The position numbers and the translations under genes were made by a program. Source: Thozetella sp. PMI_491 (lineage: Eukaryota > Ascomycota > Sordariomycetes > Chaetosphaeriales > Chaetosphaeriaceae). From it: a DNA stretch of 64,000 nucleotides. The first letter of the stretch is position 1; each line of letters opens with the position of its first letter. Under the pieces are notes generated by a model. It was given only the letters and a program-made list of their open reading frames with translations. It had not been told where the DNA came from and did not search any database. Shown here piece by piece: positions 44,292-58,051 of the stretch. The stretch covers positions 496,001 through 560,000 of the forward strand of contig MU270043.1 in NCBI GenBank assembly GCA_021432635.1, given 5' to 3'.

Positions 44292-47200
44292 AGAGGCTAC
44301 CTGCGGCACTTGGGCGTTGGGAGCTCGACCTGAATGGCCAATGGCTTCGGGTTGGCTGGGCTGGGTTGGGATGTTCGGGGCGTCTGCAAGACCCCGGCGG
44401 GTAACCCGGCCTATGGCGCAATCACTGAGCTGAGGAGCGGATGCCTACGCGACATGCCCCGGGTGATAGGGTGGCAATGTCTGGCAATGAGACTGGGCCC
44501 TTCTCGCCGCGGTCCAAGATTCGCGACACGCGTACGGACTGCGCTAGAGACGTTCCGCGTGGCAAGCCGTGCGAGACCAGTGAGCGGGCGAGTGCCTTAT
44601 GGTTGGATCGCCTCTTGGAGTTGATACAGTTCCGAGTAGGGCTGATAGCGACAAGCGCGCAGGTCGTTGCAGGTTGTTGCAGGCCGTTGCAGGGCGTGGA
44701 GGGGGGAGTGGGACTAGGCGAGTGTGTGTGAGCGGACTGGGATTCTCCAGCCAAGTATGCACAGCAATAGGGGGCCAAAGAATGTTTGCACCCCAAGCAG
44801 GACACGTGTAGGTAGGCTTTGCAGAGGATAGCGGCGCGCATTGGTGCTGGCGATAGCTGCCGAAAGTGAGTCCTGTGCCCTTCCTTTTTCTCTCTCCCTT
44901 CTCCGGGTTTGTGGCCTGAAGGAAATAATTACGCATTTCGCTGATGGTGAGTTGTCGTTAAATCAGCGCTTGACAAGGGCCGCATGGACCCATAAACGGC
45001 CGTCGCTTCCTTGTGTGACATGTGGCATGTGGAGGAGGGGCTGTCCTTGGTGCTTGGCTGCAGCCCCCAGTGTCTGACCTGATTCCTGTATCGGCTACTG
45101 GCCAGGATAACTGCCTCAGGTTATAGTAAGGCCCAGCCCGTCCCACTACAAACCCTACTGTTATAGAGGACTAGGTCCTGTTATAGCCTCGGGGGCTAAT
45201 CTGCCCATCTCCTTGAATCCCCCCCCCCCCTAGCCGCCCCCCCCGGGCCGTCCCGACCATTGGCCACCAGGTCTCTCTCGTCACCCAATATTTGGCTGCT
45301 CCAGGGTAGAGGACCTCGCTGGCAGCGTCCTGTGGCTCTAGCCATTCCGGGACAGGTCGGATCGCATTCTTTATCTCTTGTGCCCTGCAGACAAGCTGGA
45401 CCTGTGCTAGCCGGCAGTCCAGCTCTGAGAACAGCGATTCGATGCCGCACGTTTCCCCATGCGGGTAGGCCATCAAGCAAGGACTGATCAGCGCCAGGGA
45501 GAAGGGGGGGAGGAAAATGATGTATCAAATTTTCTTTGTTCCCGAGATCTACCGTACATAAGGCTCTCGACGATGTTTGACACCCCACACAGAACAAGAG
45601 CCTTGTCCGGCTCCACCCTCGACGACAGCCCCCTTGGGTTTGCGGCTTGATGGAAGTAGATGGCCGGCCGGCGGGGGGAGGCTCAACAGTCCAGGCATCT
45701 GGAGGGCACTTTTCTCTGTTGGATCCTCCTTCTGGGGATAGACTGAGACGGATCCGATGCAGCCAGTCAGCGGCGAGGCATGTTCCATGCCGCGGGCCCG
45801 AACCTCTGTGCTCGCTTGGGCCAAGGTTCGGTATGTTTTGGTCGAGTTCCTCGCGTGCGTCGCGGCCTTCTGATTGAACGCGAGCGGCGCCGGGGCGAAA
45901 GCGCCGAGATGTGGGAAACTGTCGGTGTGGCCAGCAGATCTGCGCATTCGCCGTGCCCGGATTGCTCTACGGCAAATCATCCAGCCCGGTCGGGACGGGC
46001 ATGCAAGTCCTGGCGCCTTGCAGTGCTCATTTGCGACATTGCCGCCGCGTCGCCCCCGCTGCGGAAAGTGAGAGGCTCCCACTATGCATCTTCCTGGCCT
46101 CTGTGGAGGGGTGCTCGGCGTGCCTAATCAAGGTTCTTCCGCCGCCCGCCTCGACGGGTGGCGAAGAGGGGAATGCGCCCCCTCGAGAAGGATCACACAA
46201 TTTTCTGCCATACAAGATGCAGGAATACATCACATTTTCGGAAGCAGGGGGGAGGGGGGGAGGGGAGGGGGAGAGGAGATGCACAGCTTTTCGGATCATA
46301 GAGGCTGCAAAGACCAAGTGCGCCAGCATCGGGAAACCAGCATTCCCATGCGCCTGTGTCCATTCGCCGCCCGCATGTGTGCCCTCTTGGACAGCTCGGA
46401 ATGCTTGAATGGGTCGGGTCGATTCCGCGGCCGGCTCAGGTATATGTTGTGCTTCTTAGCGCCCCTCTTATTCTTATCAACCTATCTTACCTCTTACCTG
46501 AGATCGAGTACGGTGCCCCAAGGTAGTAGCCCCCCTCCCCCACTCTCCACTGCAGTAGCTTCCTTGCCTTAGGCTACTTGCCCGGCTTGCCCAACGGATG
46601 CACTAAACAGCGCGTCCAAGGGCCCGGTTTCAGTGACGAAATCTGTCCCTAGCCGAGGCTCCCAGTTGCCCTTTTTTTTTCTACATCTTTCCCCCCCTAA
46701 GGTTACATGACGCTAAGCTAAGCACCCCCAAGACTTGGTGCGGCGCTCTTCTCTGGGCTCAGCAGGTTGGCCGTGTGAATAAGGCAACACTTGAAGCTCC
46801 CGTGGAGTTCTCCGAGATCAACAGCCTTCCACTCCACCTAAGCGTGCGGCCCTCCCTTTTCTCTCTCCCCCCCTCTGCTATTTTCGACTTGGAAACCATT
46901 GCCGGCTACCTCTCTCGAACCACGTAGGTGCAGTCGGGTGGAAGCCATCCGGTTTGGTTCAGCCGTGTCTTGCGCCGGATTTGATTGTTCTGGCGCAGCC
47001 TGCGTGTTGGGCGATCGTTGCGCCTGACCGACTGGGTTCCCGCCCACCGGCTCTCCCTTTTGGACCTCGAAGCGCCTCCCCTTCAGGCCCTCAACAAATG
47101 CTGTGCTCCCCCAATAACTCGACCCAAATACGACAAACTTGCGCACATTACAGGCTTACGCTGGCAGCGGTTGTCTAGAGCCGTCGACGAGATTCCTCAG

Positions 47201-47365
47201 GTTGACGAGCCAAAAACCAAAAACCTCGCTACCCCCTCCCCCTCCCCTTGGTCTCCCGTCATCCCCCCCCCGGTCCCGGCTAAGCACTTCTACGTTATTG
47301 AAGCATACCGAGTGCCACCAGTTCCGATGATTTCGGCGGAGGCTGCCAAGTTCTGAGCGTTGATA
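44292..47365. other. Long divergent intergenic region, TBC gene / MMS1-like gene
   Basis: 3.1 kb without a gene I can support. Open frames on both strands are Arg/Pro/Ser/Gly-rich. A G-rich tract lies at 46247-46275 and a C-run pair at about 45220-45244. The last 400 bases, with CCCTCCCC-type runs at 47230-47275, are the likely promoter and leader of the downstream gene. Confidence 0.5.
46247..46275 (+). other. G-rich tract with G-quadruplex potential
   Basis: Runs of 4-8 G separated by single A bases, followed by GAGAGG. It lies about 1.1 kb upstream of the MMS1-like start. Confidence 0.6.
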
Positions 47366-50300
47366 ATGGCCCTCCAGACGAACGTGCTCATAGAAGGGGA
47401 GTGGGTCACCCAGACCATTAACATCAACGACGTGATCAAGGGAAACTCGGCGGCGAAAGGCCCTAAGAAGGTCCGCCTCCTAAAACCTCCACGCTGTGGG
47501 ATCCTCACCAGGACCGTTGTCGAGAGCCCGTTTGTCAACGCAATCTTGCCCGTCAGGCTGCGGACCGATCTCCACAACGATGTGGCATTCATTGGCGTAA
47601 GTAAACATCCCTGGGGCCTTCTCCTCGCCCCTTCAACAGCAGAAATACGTCTTGCAGGAAAGAGCGTTTAGACGGACTCTTTATGGATACCATCTAACCA
47701 GGTTCCTTGACGTCCCTCCCCTCCTCCACCCTCCACCCTCCCCCTCTTTCCTCGCCAGGCTGCAAGGCTTGGCTAATGTTGGATCTAGAACAACTTGGTG
47801 CAGATAAGGGAATTCTGCGAATCCCAAAATGAAGGTAACCTTCTGGAAGGAGAGTTTAGAGAAGGCTACCTTCGGGATATCGTCACAAAGAACGACTTTG
47901 GCTCTCGCATTCGAAACGCCTCCGTTCTCGGCAGCCTCCCCGACGACATCATTAAGAACAACGACGCCGTCGAGCCCCCAGCCCCCTCCTATAAAGTGAC
48001 GCAGTTGCCGCCCCAGCTGCTGGTACTGGTGCTCGAGTGTGGCGATGCCGTCTTTTTATTCGCTCGTCCCGCGCCGGATAACGGCTTCGAGTTTGTTACT
48101 TCGCGTTTCCCGAGTCCCCTTAAAAACCGTATTGTCTTTCCTGGCTTCCATTTGGCTGTCGACCCGAGCTCGCGCTACATGGCCCTAGCTTGTGCCGAAG
48201 ACGTTCTCGTGGTGTATGAGCTGGAGTCGGCGGTCGTGTTGAATCAGCGCTACATGCGCGACGAGCCCCTGGGTCCGGTACGCTCTTTCCGAGTGCGGAG
48301 TTTGAATGGTACCATTCACAAGCTCGAGTTCCTGCATCCCCAGCGGCCAGATGACAATCTAATCGTCCTGCTGCTCATAATAATCACCAACGGCCAGTCT
48401 AGGATGGTCACATACGACTGGACGCTAGGTGACGACCTGGGGTATGCGCTCGCCGAGGAGAAGCACGGCCATAGGATGCCCGAGGAGGATAAACTTCCGA
48501 CTCTTTTGATCCCACTAAAGACGCAGTCCGCCTTCATCATGATCTCAGAGAAGCACATTGGTGTCTGCACAGAGGCCGTCCAGGGCTGCCCAACCTTCGA
48601 ATCTTGCCAGCTCCAGTCGCCCCCTGCCACCGCCAACCACCACGGAACTCGAGAGCCCCTTTGGACTGCATGGGCTCGACCGTTTCGATATTCGAGCCAC
48701 GCGGACTGCATCTATCTAGTCCGAGAAGATGGCCATATTGCCTTCCTAGAGGCTGATTCGGATGGTACAATCAGCAATAGCATCATAATGTCGCACAAAC
48801 TCGATTGCCATACTTCTGGTGCCCTGTCATGCCTCCTGGGACGCTCGAGCGAAATTTTAGTTGTGGGTGGCAGCTACGAGCCAGGTGTGATTTATCGGGT
48901 ATGCCTTCTCAGCCGCCTCTCTCTGCCGGTCTGACCTCTACGGAGAAATGCTGATGTCGTCCAGGTACCTCCAAGACAACCCATGACTGTTCTGGGAACC
49001 TTGCCAAACTGGGCCCCGACTGTTGATTTCATTACCACTGATCTCTTCTCAACCTGGAACCAGGAAATTGACATATATGGCAACAAAATGGTGCCTTGGA
49101 GCGAACGGCAGCCGCATAGACCCGATCGGGTATTTGCAACCTCAGGGCGGGGTATGAAGGGATCGATCACAGAATTCAGGCACGGAATGGAGGCAAAGAT
49201 TGGTATCGAGCTCGACTATGGGGATATTTTACGGCAGATATGGGCCCTCCCAGCAGCCGACGACGGGTTTCACATTCTGCTCTCCCTACCTGATCGTTCC
49301 GCAGTGCTGCAGCTCAGCTCGGACCTGGCTTCGGCGGCCGAGCTCCAAATCGCAGAGGAGAATGTGCAGTACGACTTGTCTTCTCGGACTTTGGCGCTAG
49401 AGAAGCTTACAGACGAAGTCTGGATCCAAGTCACCGAGCAATGGGTGGTGTTGACCAGTCCAGCGGCTAGCCGGTATGGAGAAGGAAACCCTGAAACTAA
49501 GACGACACGGGTTACTGACGGGGTACCAAGCGCTAGGCGATTCAAACTAGATGAGATACTGCCGGGAGCATCACCAGTCAACGCGGCGGTCGTGAATGGG
49601 ACCGTGGCGATTGCAACGTATACAGACAACAACTTCCAGATTCATCTCTTTACACTCGGAGAAGCGGGCCATTTTGTCCTCTCACTACAGAAAACTCTCG
49701 ATGTCGACGGTGAGGTAACATGCTTGTCCCTGGATCCATGGCACGGGCTTGTCGCTGCGGTTTGGAAAGATGGACGGCCATGCTTGGTCAGAAGCTCGTT
49801 GGAAGATGAATCGACCGATCTGGAGGTCATTGATCTTGAGTCAGGTATGCTCTCTCTTTCAGATGCGGATGCGGACTCGTGATCATAATCCATGGCATAT
49901 TTCTTCGAATCAACATATTACTGCGCTCTCCGTTGACAAATAGCCAGGTCTAGCATCAAGCACGCCAAACGCAACCTCCTCTTCCATTCTCGAGACAGTG
50001 GCGAGCATTGCGACAACGCCGAACATGATGGCCCTTGGGACCCGTGCCGGATATGTCGTCATCGTTAGTCTTCGGCGAGATGGTTCTCGATTGATCCAGC
50101 CGCGAAGGTTCGGGTTCACCACTGCTGCCGTTAGTTCTGCAGGTAACCTCTCCAACAACGGTCCCGGAATCATAGTAGCCTGCGATGGAAATTTGGTCCT
50201 CTTGACCACTTCAGCTACGCGGGGATCATATGCCGCCGTCCTCGGGCAGAGAGATCAGATATGGCCGGTAGATACTCAGAATCCGGATGTGACAGTAGCA

Positions 50301-51743
50301 GTGGACCAGGCCTTGCCTTTCCCGTTCTCATTGCCGATGGACAGCCATGACACCGTTCGCTTGCTCGTGCTGACAGGTTCGCGCATTCTGTTCACGGAAG
50401 TTCAACGGAAGCCTGGACCTGTCAACCGGCAGCTGCCTGTCGATGGTACGCCGCAGAGAGTCATGTACTCACACTACCTTCAATGTTTGGTCGTGGCTGT
50501 GTCCAGAGACAACAGACCGACGTTGACGTTCCTAGACCCAGACACGGGCAGGGGCCGAGGCAGAGCAATCCGGAAGGTCAAGGGGAGCGCTAATGGAGGT
50601 GAAAAGAAGTCTGAGGAGGTGGACTTTATCTCTGGCTTAGGGCAAGAAGGCGATAAAGTCTTCGGCTTGATCGAATGGGAGTACAAGAAGCAAGGCAAGA
50701 CCTGGCGTTTCATCGTCGTCACTACTTTCTTGGGCCAGCTACTGGTTGTTTCGACTGAAGTCGATGCCGACGACAACATACGGTACTGGACTCGTTATAA
50801 GAAGAGACCGGCCTTCGACAAACCCGTCTTCTCTGTGACACCACAACCGGAAGGGCTTATCTATTGCGTGGGGAAAACTGTCTATTGGGATGTCCTTGAC
50901 CCCGAGCAAGGCCTTACACATGTGAATTCGTGCGACCTAGGCTCCGCGGCCACCTCTCTTCAGCTCTTGAATGACAGGCTCCTGGCTCTCACACACCAGG
51001 ATTCTATCGAGATCATCGAACCACAGGAAAAAGCAGCCTGTCACTCGGACCCACGTGCCCGGCCTGCGACGCACTGGATTGAGATCGCCGGGTCTCCCCC
51101 GGAGGATCGTCTCGGTGGAATCATCGTGGTCGCAGACCGAGATGCTGGGCTGGCAGGACTGTGGGTTCCATGGCAGGTCCCAGGCAAGGCCTGCGAAGTG
51201 ATATTTGAAGCCGAACTGCCCTCGTCGATCCGCACGCTCCGCCGGGGACGTACGCGGCCTACATGGCACCAGGACCCGTCCCGCGATCCTCGCTTCGGAC
51301 GCCTTGTGAGCACGCTGGACGACGCTGAGGTGCTAGGAATGGGGCTGGATGGATCACTTACGCACTTGACCCGGCTAGGAGAGAAGGTGTGGCGGATGCT
51401 CCGCTTCATCCAGAACCTGGCGATGGCGAGCGAGGAGCTATTCCCATTTACTTTTGCGCCCCGAGATGCCGACTTCGATCCCGAGCCAACGCCGGGTCGC
51501 GCTTTCGAGATGCAGGTTGATGGGGACCTGCTGCAACGTCTGTTTGAGAAGCAAGCACTTCGGCGGCTCGTCGAGTCGGCGCCGGGCTCTCTAGAGCGGC
51601 TGACAGAGTTGCTCGAGGATGTGGATAGCGGCGCGCTGACAGCGGCGCTCAAGGATGACGGTCCTAAGGAAGAGGCGGGGTTCGAGAAGTACTTGGAACT
51701 GGCGTACGACATAATCGAGTACTATTTGGCCCCAGTACTTTGA
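47366..51743 (+). CDS. MMS1/DDB1-family beta-propeller protein (CPSF-A superfamily)
   Basis: join(47366..47596,47789..48898,48965..49844,49948..51743), 1338 residues. Introns of 192, 66 and 103 nt join VAFIG|NNLVQIREF, VIYR|VPPRQPMTV and DLES|GLASSTPN. The N-terminal half has the layout of the Mms1 N-terminal domain: GILTRTVVESPFVNAILPVR, RPAPDNGFEFVTSRFPSP, VDPSSRYMALACAEDVLVVY, then GNKMVPWSERQPHRPDRVF and GRGMKGSITEFRHGMEAKIG. The GRGxxGSL-like block and repeated four-stranded blades are shared by DDB1, CPSF160, SF3B3 and Mms1. Mms1 proteins act as adaptors for cullin ubiquitin ligases in replication-fork repair. I infer an Mms1-type role; it is not the canonical DDB1, and the C-terminal third is poorly conserved. 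The start is the first ATG in the open frame. Confidence 0.8.
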
Positions 51744-53535
51744 AGGCAGCGGTGCTTTTGCACCAGCTAACGCAGAAGGATAATGGACGAAGCTTGGCGG
51801 GTCAACCAAAAGCATGTATTAGATGTCAGTGTTACTTCGTATAGTATAACCTAGACGAGATCGCGATGATGTTACGACTTGATAAGGTGCCCGAAGCATG
51901 TTGGCTACGGAAATGACAAAACCAACCTATGCACTAGGCTGTGGGGAGATATAGAAAAGCTAGGAAGCCGGGGATAGGGTATGGCCACAGCGAACTATTT
52001 GATACACATTTCCTCTCAGCCAAGACCTTCTTGGGTACTCCTAGCGTCTTCCCTCCCCTCCTTTCCCGAAAGGTGCTGCTCTAGGTGACCCTCGAAGACA
52101 GCAGGGGATTTACAGCGAAAGATGCCGACCAAACTGCAGAGGACCGTATGAGTATTCACGCAGCAGAGTGCATACAAGGAGGTTGTGTGTAGAAAAGCAC
52201 GCCCTTGGCAGCTTCACTGGAGATATTTCTAGGAGGGTTGAGAACCGTTCATGAAAGGGGGGGTCGGAGGGTCAACTCAAAGGCACGTGCTTGAGTGTGG
52301 AGGCCTCGAGTATGTGGTCCCTGTGGCCCGTTATTCTCGTTTCTCAGGGGCATTTGCAGCTCCGTCCAAAGGGAGATGGTGGAGCCCGTGATAATGCTCA
52401 CACACAGACGCCGCCGGGTGGCAATCATGCATATGCCGTTGACCAGGGGTGAACAGAGGGTACATTTGCTGCTTTCCCTGGCCCTTGATCGTGTAGTGCG
52501 AAGGGGGGGGGGCAAAGAACCACACATTCTGCCTAAGTGGCGATGCGCAGTTGAGCGATCCTACCTTGACCGCAGCTATGGCGTCGCTTCTAGTCATTGT
52601 GCTTCACTATGGCGATGCTCTGACACATCCTAATAGCGGCCCAGGGTTGCGCTGATGAGGGAGTGTCGGCAGGAAAAAGTGCTTCCATCCCACCCAGTAA
52701 CTCTAACGACCATGTCACTACATCTTGGGAGTTTGGGGCGATCTAATATAGATCACAACGGTCTGGGTGTTGGAAGAAGCAGGGCGCTGGTGCGAGAGAC
52801 GCGTGGTTTTAGTAACTGTCGCACTTCATGAAGCCGATGGACTGTGTACTTCGCAGACAGCATGTCACGGAGTAGTAATTCATTCTCAGGCTATTGGCTG
52901 GGTGTTCAGCATCGGACCAAGGACGGGGAGCCACACTACGCCAAGCCGCCAATAAGCGAGCGCTGCCCGCCGGGAGCCGCGACGGAGTAGAAGTTGGTAT
53001 AAAGCCGGTGCACAAAACAATTTCGCTCTAGAGCCCAAAATCCGAGAAAAATTCCCTGGCCCCCGACTGCGTCATTACCCACAGGCTTACAGCCCACCAC
53101 CACCAAAGGGTTCGCTCTTGCTATTGCTGGCTGCCCCGCACTTTGGTGTCCAAAGCACACCGGACATACAAGCCCCTTTGCCTTCGCGCCTTCCCCCGCT
53201 ATTAACAGAGGACGTCGAGCAACCGCTTCGGTGCATCATCCCTGGAGAGTGCTCACTTGTTGACCACTCCAGATTATGTCTCGTTGTCATCAGCCCAGAG
53301 AGAACTGGCGTTTTGCACTGCATACCCTCTTTTTAGCCTCGACCTGAACGAGCCAGCGGCCCTCGACCCCGGGCCCCTCAGCTAAGACCACATCCCACCT
53401 CTGCACCACACAGAACAACCGCGCCACCCTCTGAGCGACCTCTTTTTGCCCCAGTCTGCACTCTCCGAGCGATACCGAATCGCCAGTGTATTTCAATACC
53501 CATAGAACTATAGACTGCCGATCCTCGCCTTCACG
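51744..53535. other. Intergenic region MMS1-like to eIF5B
   Basis: 1.8 kb between two plus-strand genes. I see no gene. Open frames are short and mixed. The last ~200 bases before 53536 are C-rich and T-poor with CTCTGAGCGACC-like words, the likely eIF5B leader. A G8 run lies near 52504. Confidence 0.5.
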
Positions 53536-56500
53536 ATGCCGCCCAAGAAGAAGGGAAACAAGAAGGGCAACGATGACTGGGAGTCCGAGGCCCTCGGCGA
53601 GACCCCAGCCTCGGCCCCCGGTGCCGAGCCTGCTGTCGATGGCGATGACGAGCCATCTGCCGGCGGCGGCGGCCTCATGGGCCTGATGAGGAAGAACAAG
53701 GAGAAGCGGAAGAAGAAGGGCCTCAGCGAAGACTTCGTCGAGGGCGAGGACCCTGCTGGTGACAGCCCCGCCCCTCCCGCCCCAGCCCAGGCAGAGGAAG
53801 CGAACCTCGATGACGAGTTCGCTCTGCCGGACAAGAAGGGCAAGGGCGCTGCCAAAGGGAAGCAGCCCGCCGCGAAGCCCGCCGCTGCCGCCAAGGACAA
53901 CGATGACGACGACGATGCCGACGGAGATGGGAGAATATTGACCAAGGCCGAGAAGGAGAAGCTCAAGAAGGAGCGCGAGAAGGCGCGGAAGAAGGAGCAG
54001 GTTAGCCGGCCGGCCATCCCCGTTCTTTCACGCTTGCTCTCGTAGACTGACGTCCGGTCCCTTAGGCTGCGAAGAAGAAGACCACTGCCCCTGCCCAACC
54101 CGCCAAGGCTGAGCCGGCCAAGGCTGCCGTCGAAGAGAAGAAGTCGGAGGCCCCCGCCCCCGCCCCAGCCGCTGAGACTGGCGGTAAGAAGAAGAAAATC
54201 CCCGCCCACCTAGCTGCGATCCAGAAGCAGCAGGAGGAGCTCCGACGACGGCAGGCGGAGGAAGAGCGCCTGCTTACAGAGGAAAAGGCCAAGATCGAGG
54301 CACTGGAGCGACTGGCAGAGGAGGACCTGAAGCGGAAGGAAGAGGAGAAGGCCCGCAAGAAGCAAAAGGAGAAGGAGAAGATCGAGCAGCTCAAGAAGGA
54401 GGGCAAGTTCCTGACCAAGGCTCAAAAGGAAGAGAAGGCACGAAACGAGCGGAAGCTCCAGCAGATGATTGCTGCCGGAATCAACGTCGCTGGCCTGGAT
54501 TCGGGAGAGGGCGAATCCAAGAAGAAGGTTGTCTACGACAACAAGAAACGGGGAGGTCGCAAGGATAAGAAGGTAAGTGCCCGCGACCATCCTAATCTTC
54601 CCAACGGAAAGGTCGTATGCTAACGTCCGACGTCTCCCTACGCTAGGATGAGGAGAAGGAGCTCGCCGAAGCCGCTGAGCGTGCAAGGCTCCAGGTCGAG
54701 CAGGCCGCCAAGGAGGCGGAGGAAAAGAAACGTCTTGAGCGTGAGGCGGCAGAAGCCGAGGCTGCCGCAAAGGCTAAGGCCGCCGCCGCAGAGGACAGTG
54801 TTGACGAAGACTGGGAGGCTGCTGCAGCATCGGATGACGACGGCGTCAAAGAAGATTGGGATGCCGACTCCGAGGAGGAGGCCGAGAAGAAGGCGAAGGC
54901 CAAGCAAGAGGCTGAAGCCAAGAAGGCTGCTGCTCAGGCCGAGGCCGAGTCGTCGGATGAGGACTCGGACGAAGACTCTGAAGACGAGCAGACCACCCAG
55001 GCCAAGCAAGCCGAGGCCCAGCGGAAGAAGGAGGCCGCAGAACGCCGCGAGCAGAAGCACCAGGAGGCGCTGGCTGCCCGCTCTAAGGACAACCTTCGCT
55101 CGCCGATCTGCTGTATTCTGGGTCACGTCGATACCGGAAAGACCAAGCTCCTCGACAAGATCCGGCAGACCAACGTTCAGGAAGGCGAGGCCGGAGGTAT
55201 CACGCAGCAGATTGGTGCTACATACTTCCCCGTCGAAGCCATCCGACAGAAGACGGCCGTGGTCAACCAGGACGGTAGTTTCGAGTTCAAGGTACCTGGG
55301 CTGCTGATCATCGACACCCCGGGCCACGAGTCCTTTTCCAACCTCCGCTCCCGTGGCTCCTCCCTCTGCAATATCGCCATCCTCGTCGTCGACATCATGC
55401 ACGGCCTCGAGCCGCAGACGCTCGAGTCGATGAAGCTTCTTCGTGACCGCCGGACCCCCTTCATTGTCGCTCTAAACAAGATCGACCGACTCTACGGCTG
55501 GAAGAAGATCGATAACAATGGCTTCCAAGAGAGTTTACTCCTCCAAAACAAGGCAGTCCAGAACGAGTTCAAGAATCGCCTCGAGCAGACGAAGCTCGCC
55601 TTCGCCGAACAGGGTTTCAACTCGGAGCTGTTCTACGAAAACAAGTCGATGGCCCGGAACGTCTCGCTGGTGCCGACATCCGCCCACACCGGCGAAGGCA
55701 TTCCTGACATGTTGAAGCTAATTGTTCAGCTCACGCAGGAGAGGATGGTCGGGTCGCTGATGTATCTCTCTGAGGTCCAGGCCACCGTTCTGGAGGTCAA
55801 GGCCATTGAGGGCTTCGGGATGACCATCGATGTCATCCTGTCCAACGGTATCCTGCGAGAAGGTGACCGCATAATTCTCTGTGGTGTGGAAGGCCCCATC
55901 AAGACAAACATCAGGGCTTTGCTCACGCCGGCACCTCTCAAAGAGCTCCGCCTCAAGTCGGCCTATGTCCACAACAAGGAAGTAAAGGCCGCCCTTGGTG
56001 TTAAGATTAGTGCTCCCGGCCTTGAGGGTGCCATTGCTGGCTCGAGGCTGCTTGTCGTCGGCGAAGATGACGACGAGTCTGATCTCGAAGACGAGGTCGA
56101 GGCTGATCTTGCATCACTCTTCAACCGTGTTGAAAAGTCGGGTCGCGGCGTCAGCGTTCAGGCCTCTACGCTGGGATCCCTCGAAGCCCTGCTTGATTTC
56201 CTTAAGGACTGTAAAATTCCTGTCGCCAATGTTGGTATCGGGCCGGTGTTCAAGCGGGATGTCATGCAGTGCGGCATCATGCTTGAGAAAGCGCCCGACT
56301 ACGCGGTCATGCTCTGCTTCGATGTCAAGGTCGACAAGGAGGCGCAGGCTTATGCCGACGATCAAGGTATCAAGATCTTCACCGCCGACATCATCTACCA
56401 CCTCTTCGACTCGTTCACCAAGCACATGGAGGAGCTCAACGAGAAGAAGAAGGAGGAGTCGAAGATGCTCGCGGTCTTCCCCTGTGTGCTCAGTCCAGTG

Positions 56501-56949
56501 GCTGTTTTCAACAAGACAAATCCGATTGTCATCGGTGTCGACGTCATTGATGGCCAGCTGAAGCTCAACACCCCAATCGCCGCCGTCAAGACCAACGCGA
56601 CGGGCCAGAAGGAGATCATCGGCCTAGGTAGAGTGTAAGTTTGCAACCCCCCATTGGCTAGCTCTCAAAATGGTCGTGCGCTGACAAGACTGACCATTGA
56701 AGGACCTCGATCGAGCGTGACCACAAGCAGATACCGGTATGCAAGAAGGGTCAGCCCTCGGTCGCCGTCAAGATCGAGATGGGCGGCCACCAACCTACCT
56801 ATGGTCGCCAGCTCGAGGACTCGGACATTCTTTACAGTCAGATTTCACGAGCCAGCATCGACTGCCTCAAGGAGTTCTACCGCAAGGATGTCACCAACGA
56901 CGAATGGCAGCTCATTATCAAGCTCAAGCCAACCTTTGACATTCAGTAG
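53536..56949 (+). CDS. Translation initiation factor eIF5B (IF2 family GTPase)
   Basis: join(53536..54000,54066..54572,54647..56634,56703..56949), 1068 residues. Introns of 65, 74 and 68 nt; the last joins GLGRV to TSIERDHKQ. eIF5B joins the 60S subunit to the 40S initiation complex. Residues 1 to ~470 are charged and Lys/Glu/Ala-rich with long coiled-coil stretches, usual for the eukaryotic N-terminus. The GTPase domain is complete: G1 GHVDTGKT (483-490), switch 1 [13 protein letters not shown]3 DTPGHESF, G4 NKID and G5 SAHTGEG. Domain II ([19 protein letters not shown]), domain III ([19 protein letters not shown]) and domain IV ([20 protein letters not shown]) follow, ending in LKPTFDIQ. 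The ATG is the first of the frame, opening [16 protein letters not shown]. Confidence 0.97.
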
Positions 56950-58051
56950 AATGCAAAACCTAGTGAAAGAGAGAGCATGATTTAGCAGCACTGGGCACTC
57001 GCCTAGCAGTTCCATTTGCCTCCAGTGGCTTGTTTGTATGACTGTGGTGAAAAGCCGGATTCCGCCCCCCTTTCCCAGCCTCCCGTCTTGCGCCGCCCGC
57101 GCTGTTGTTCCTTCTCCAGCACTCACTGCCTTTCCTTCCCCCTTCATTATTTATACGATGCTTCCTAGGCCGTTGCCGTTCGGGTCTAGATCAGACATAA
57201 TGATGCCTGCATGCGAGCTGGTTGGCTGTTCGCCGGCTTTGGTCGCTTTTGGGGTCATCTGCTTTCAAATCTCGCATGACGGCCACACCGTCCCACCTGT
57301 CTACGATCTGGTTTCCTTTGGTTGTCTATCAACCAGCCATATACGATCATTTCTTCCACGCGTATTAGGCAAATGCATGCACTAAAGTGGTGGAAAGGCA
57401 CACAAGGAACACGTTGGAATGGTAGCACGTAGGTTGCATGGAAGAGAGATAGAGATCATGGCTTGAGCCTCAAAAAGTTCACGCTTTCTTTTCAGGCAAT
57501 CAATGAGGATAGAATGTCAAAAATATTGTCTTCGAAACTCCTCCTCTCCCCCCGAGCACTTCCCCAGAAACTGCCCATATGCTTTATTCCGTATCTTGGA
57601 TGCCTTCTACACTTGGGAAAGGTGAGGATCTCGAAACCCGCAGAAGACTACGTCATACATTGGGGGGGATAGGATGAGCGGCCTGCGAACCAGAATATCG
57701 TGCATGATCTTGTTCGTTTTTTTTCTAGTCTGGGGAGGTGCGTTGAGGGGATATAAACCACTGCGTCGCAAAAGTAAAATAAATCTATCATCAAACAGCA
57801 ACGGAGAGGGGACAAGCACGATTAGCCTCCTGCCGATTGCCCTTTGTCCCTCCTTATATGTTGGTGAAAGACGCCTATGTCATCACATCCATGAGAAAAT
57901 TTTCCACCCTATCCTTTCGTCTTTCCGGTGGGCAGCGGCCTTCCGCCCTGCCGCACTCTCTTCTATGAAATCGTCGCTCATCCCCGCGTAAAGTGCCGGA
58001 CCGACCAGGGAAATGGGAGACAAAAGGGTTGCTTAGCGTCAAGATAGCCTT
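56950..58051. other. Convergent intergenic region, eIF5B / HSP88
   Basis: 1.1 kb between converging stops; only short open frames, none recognised. It is long for a purely 3'-flanking gap, so an unrecognised small RNA or transcript cannot be excluded. Confidence 0.5.

Noticed and set aside
45549-46082. 177-codon minus-strand frame in the TBC/MMS1-like gap
   Set aside because: No recognisable motif, atypical composition, and no splice partners.
54638-55402. Long minus-strand Leu-rich frame opposite eIF5B
   Set aside because: It is the antisense shadow of the GAG/AAG-rich charged region of eIF5B.
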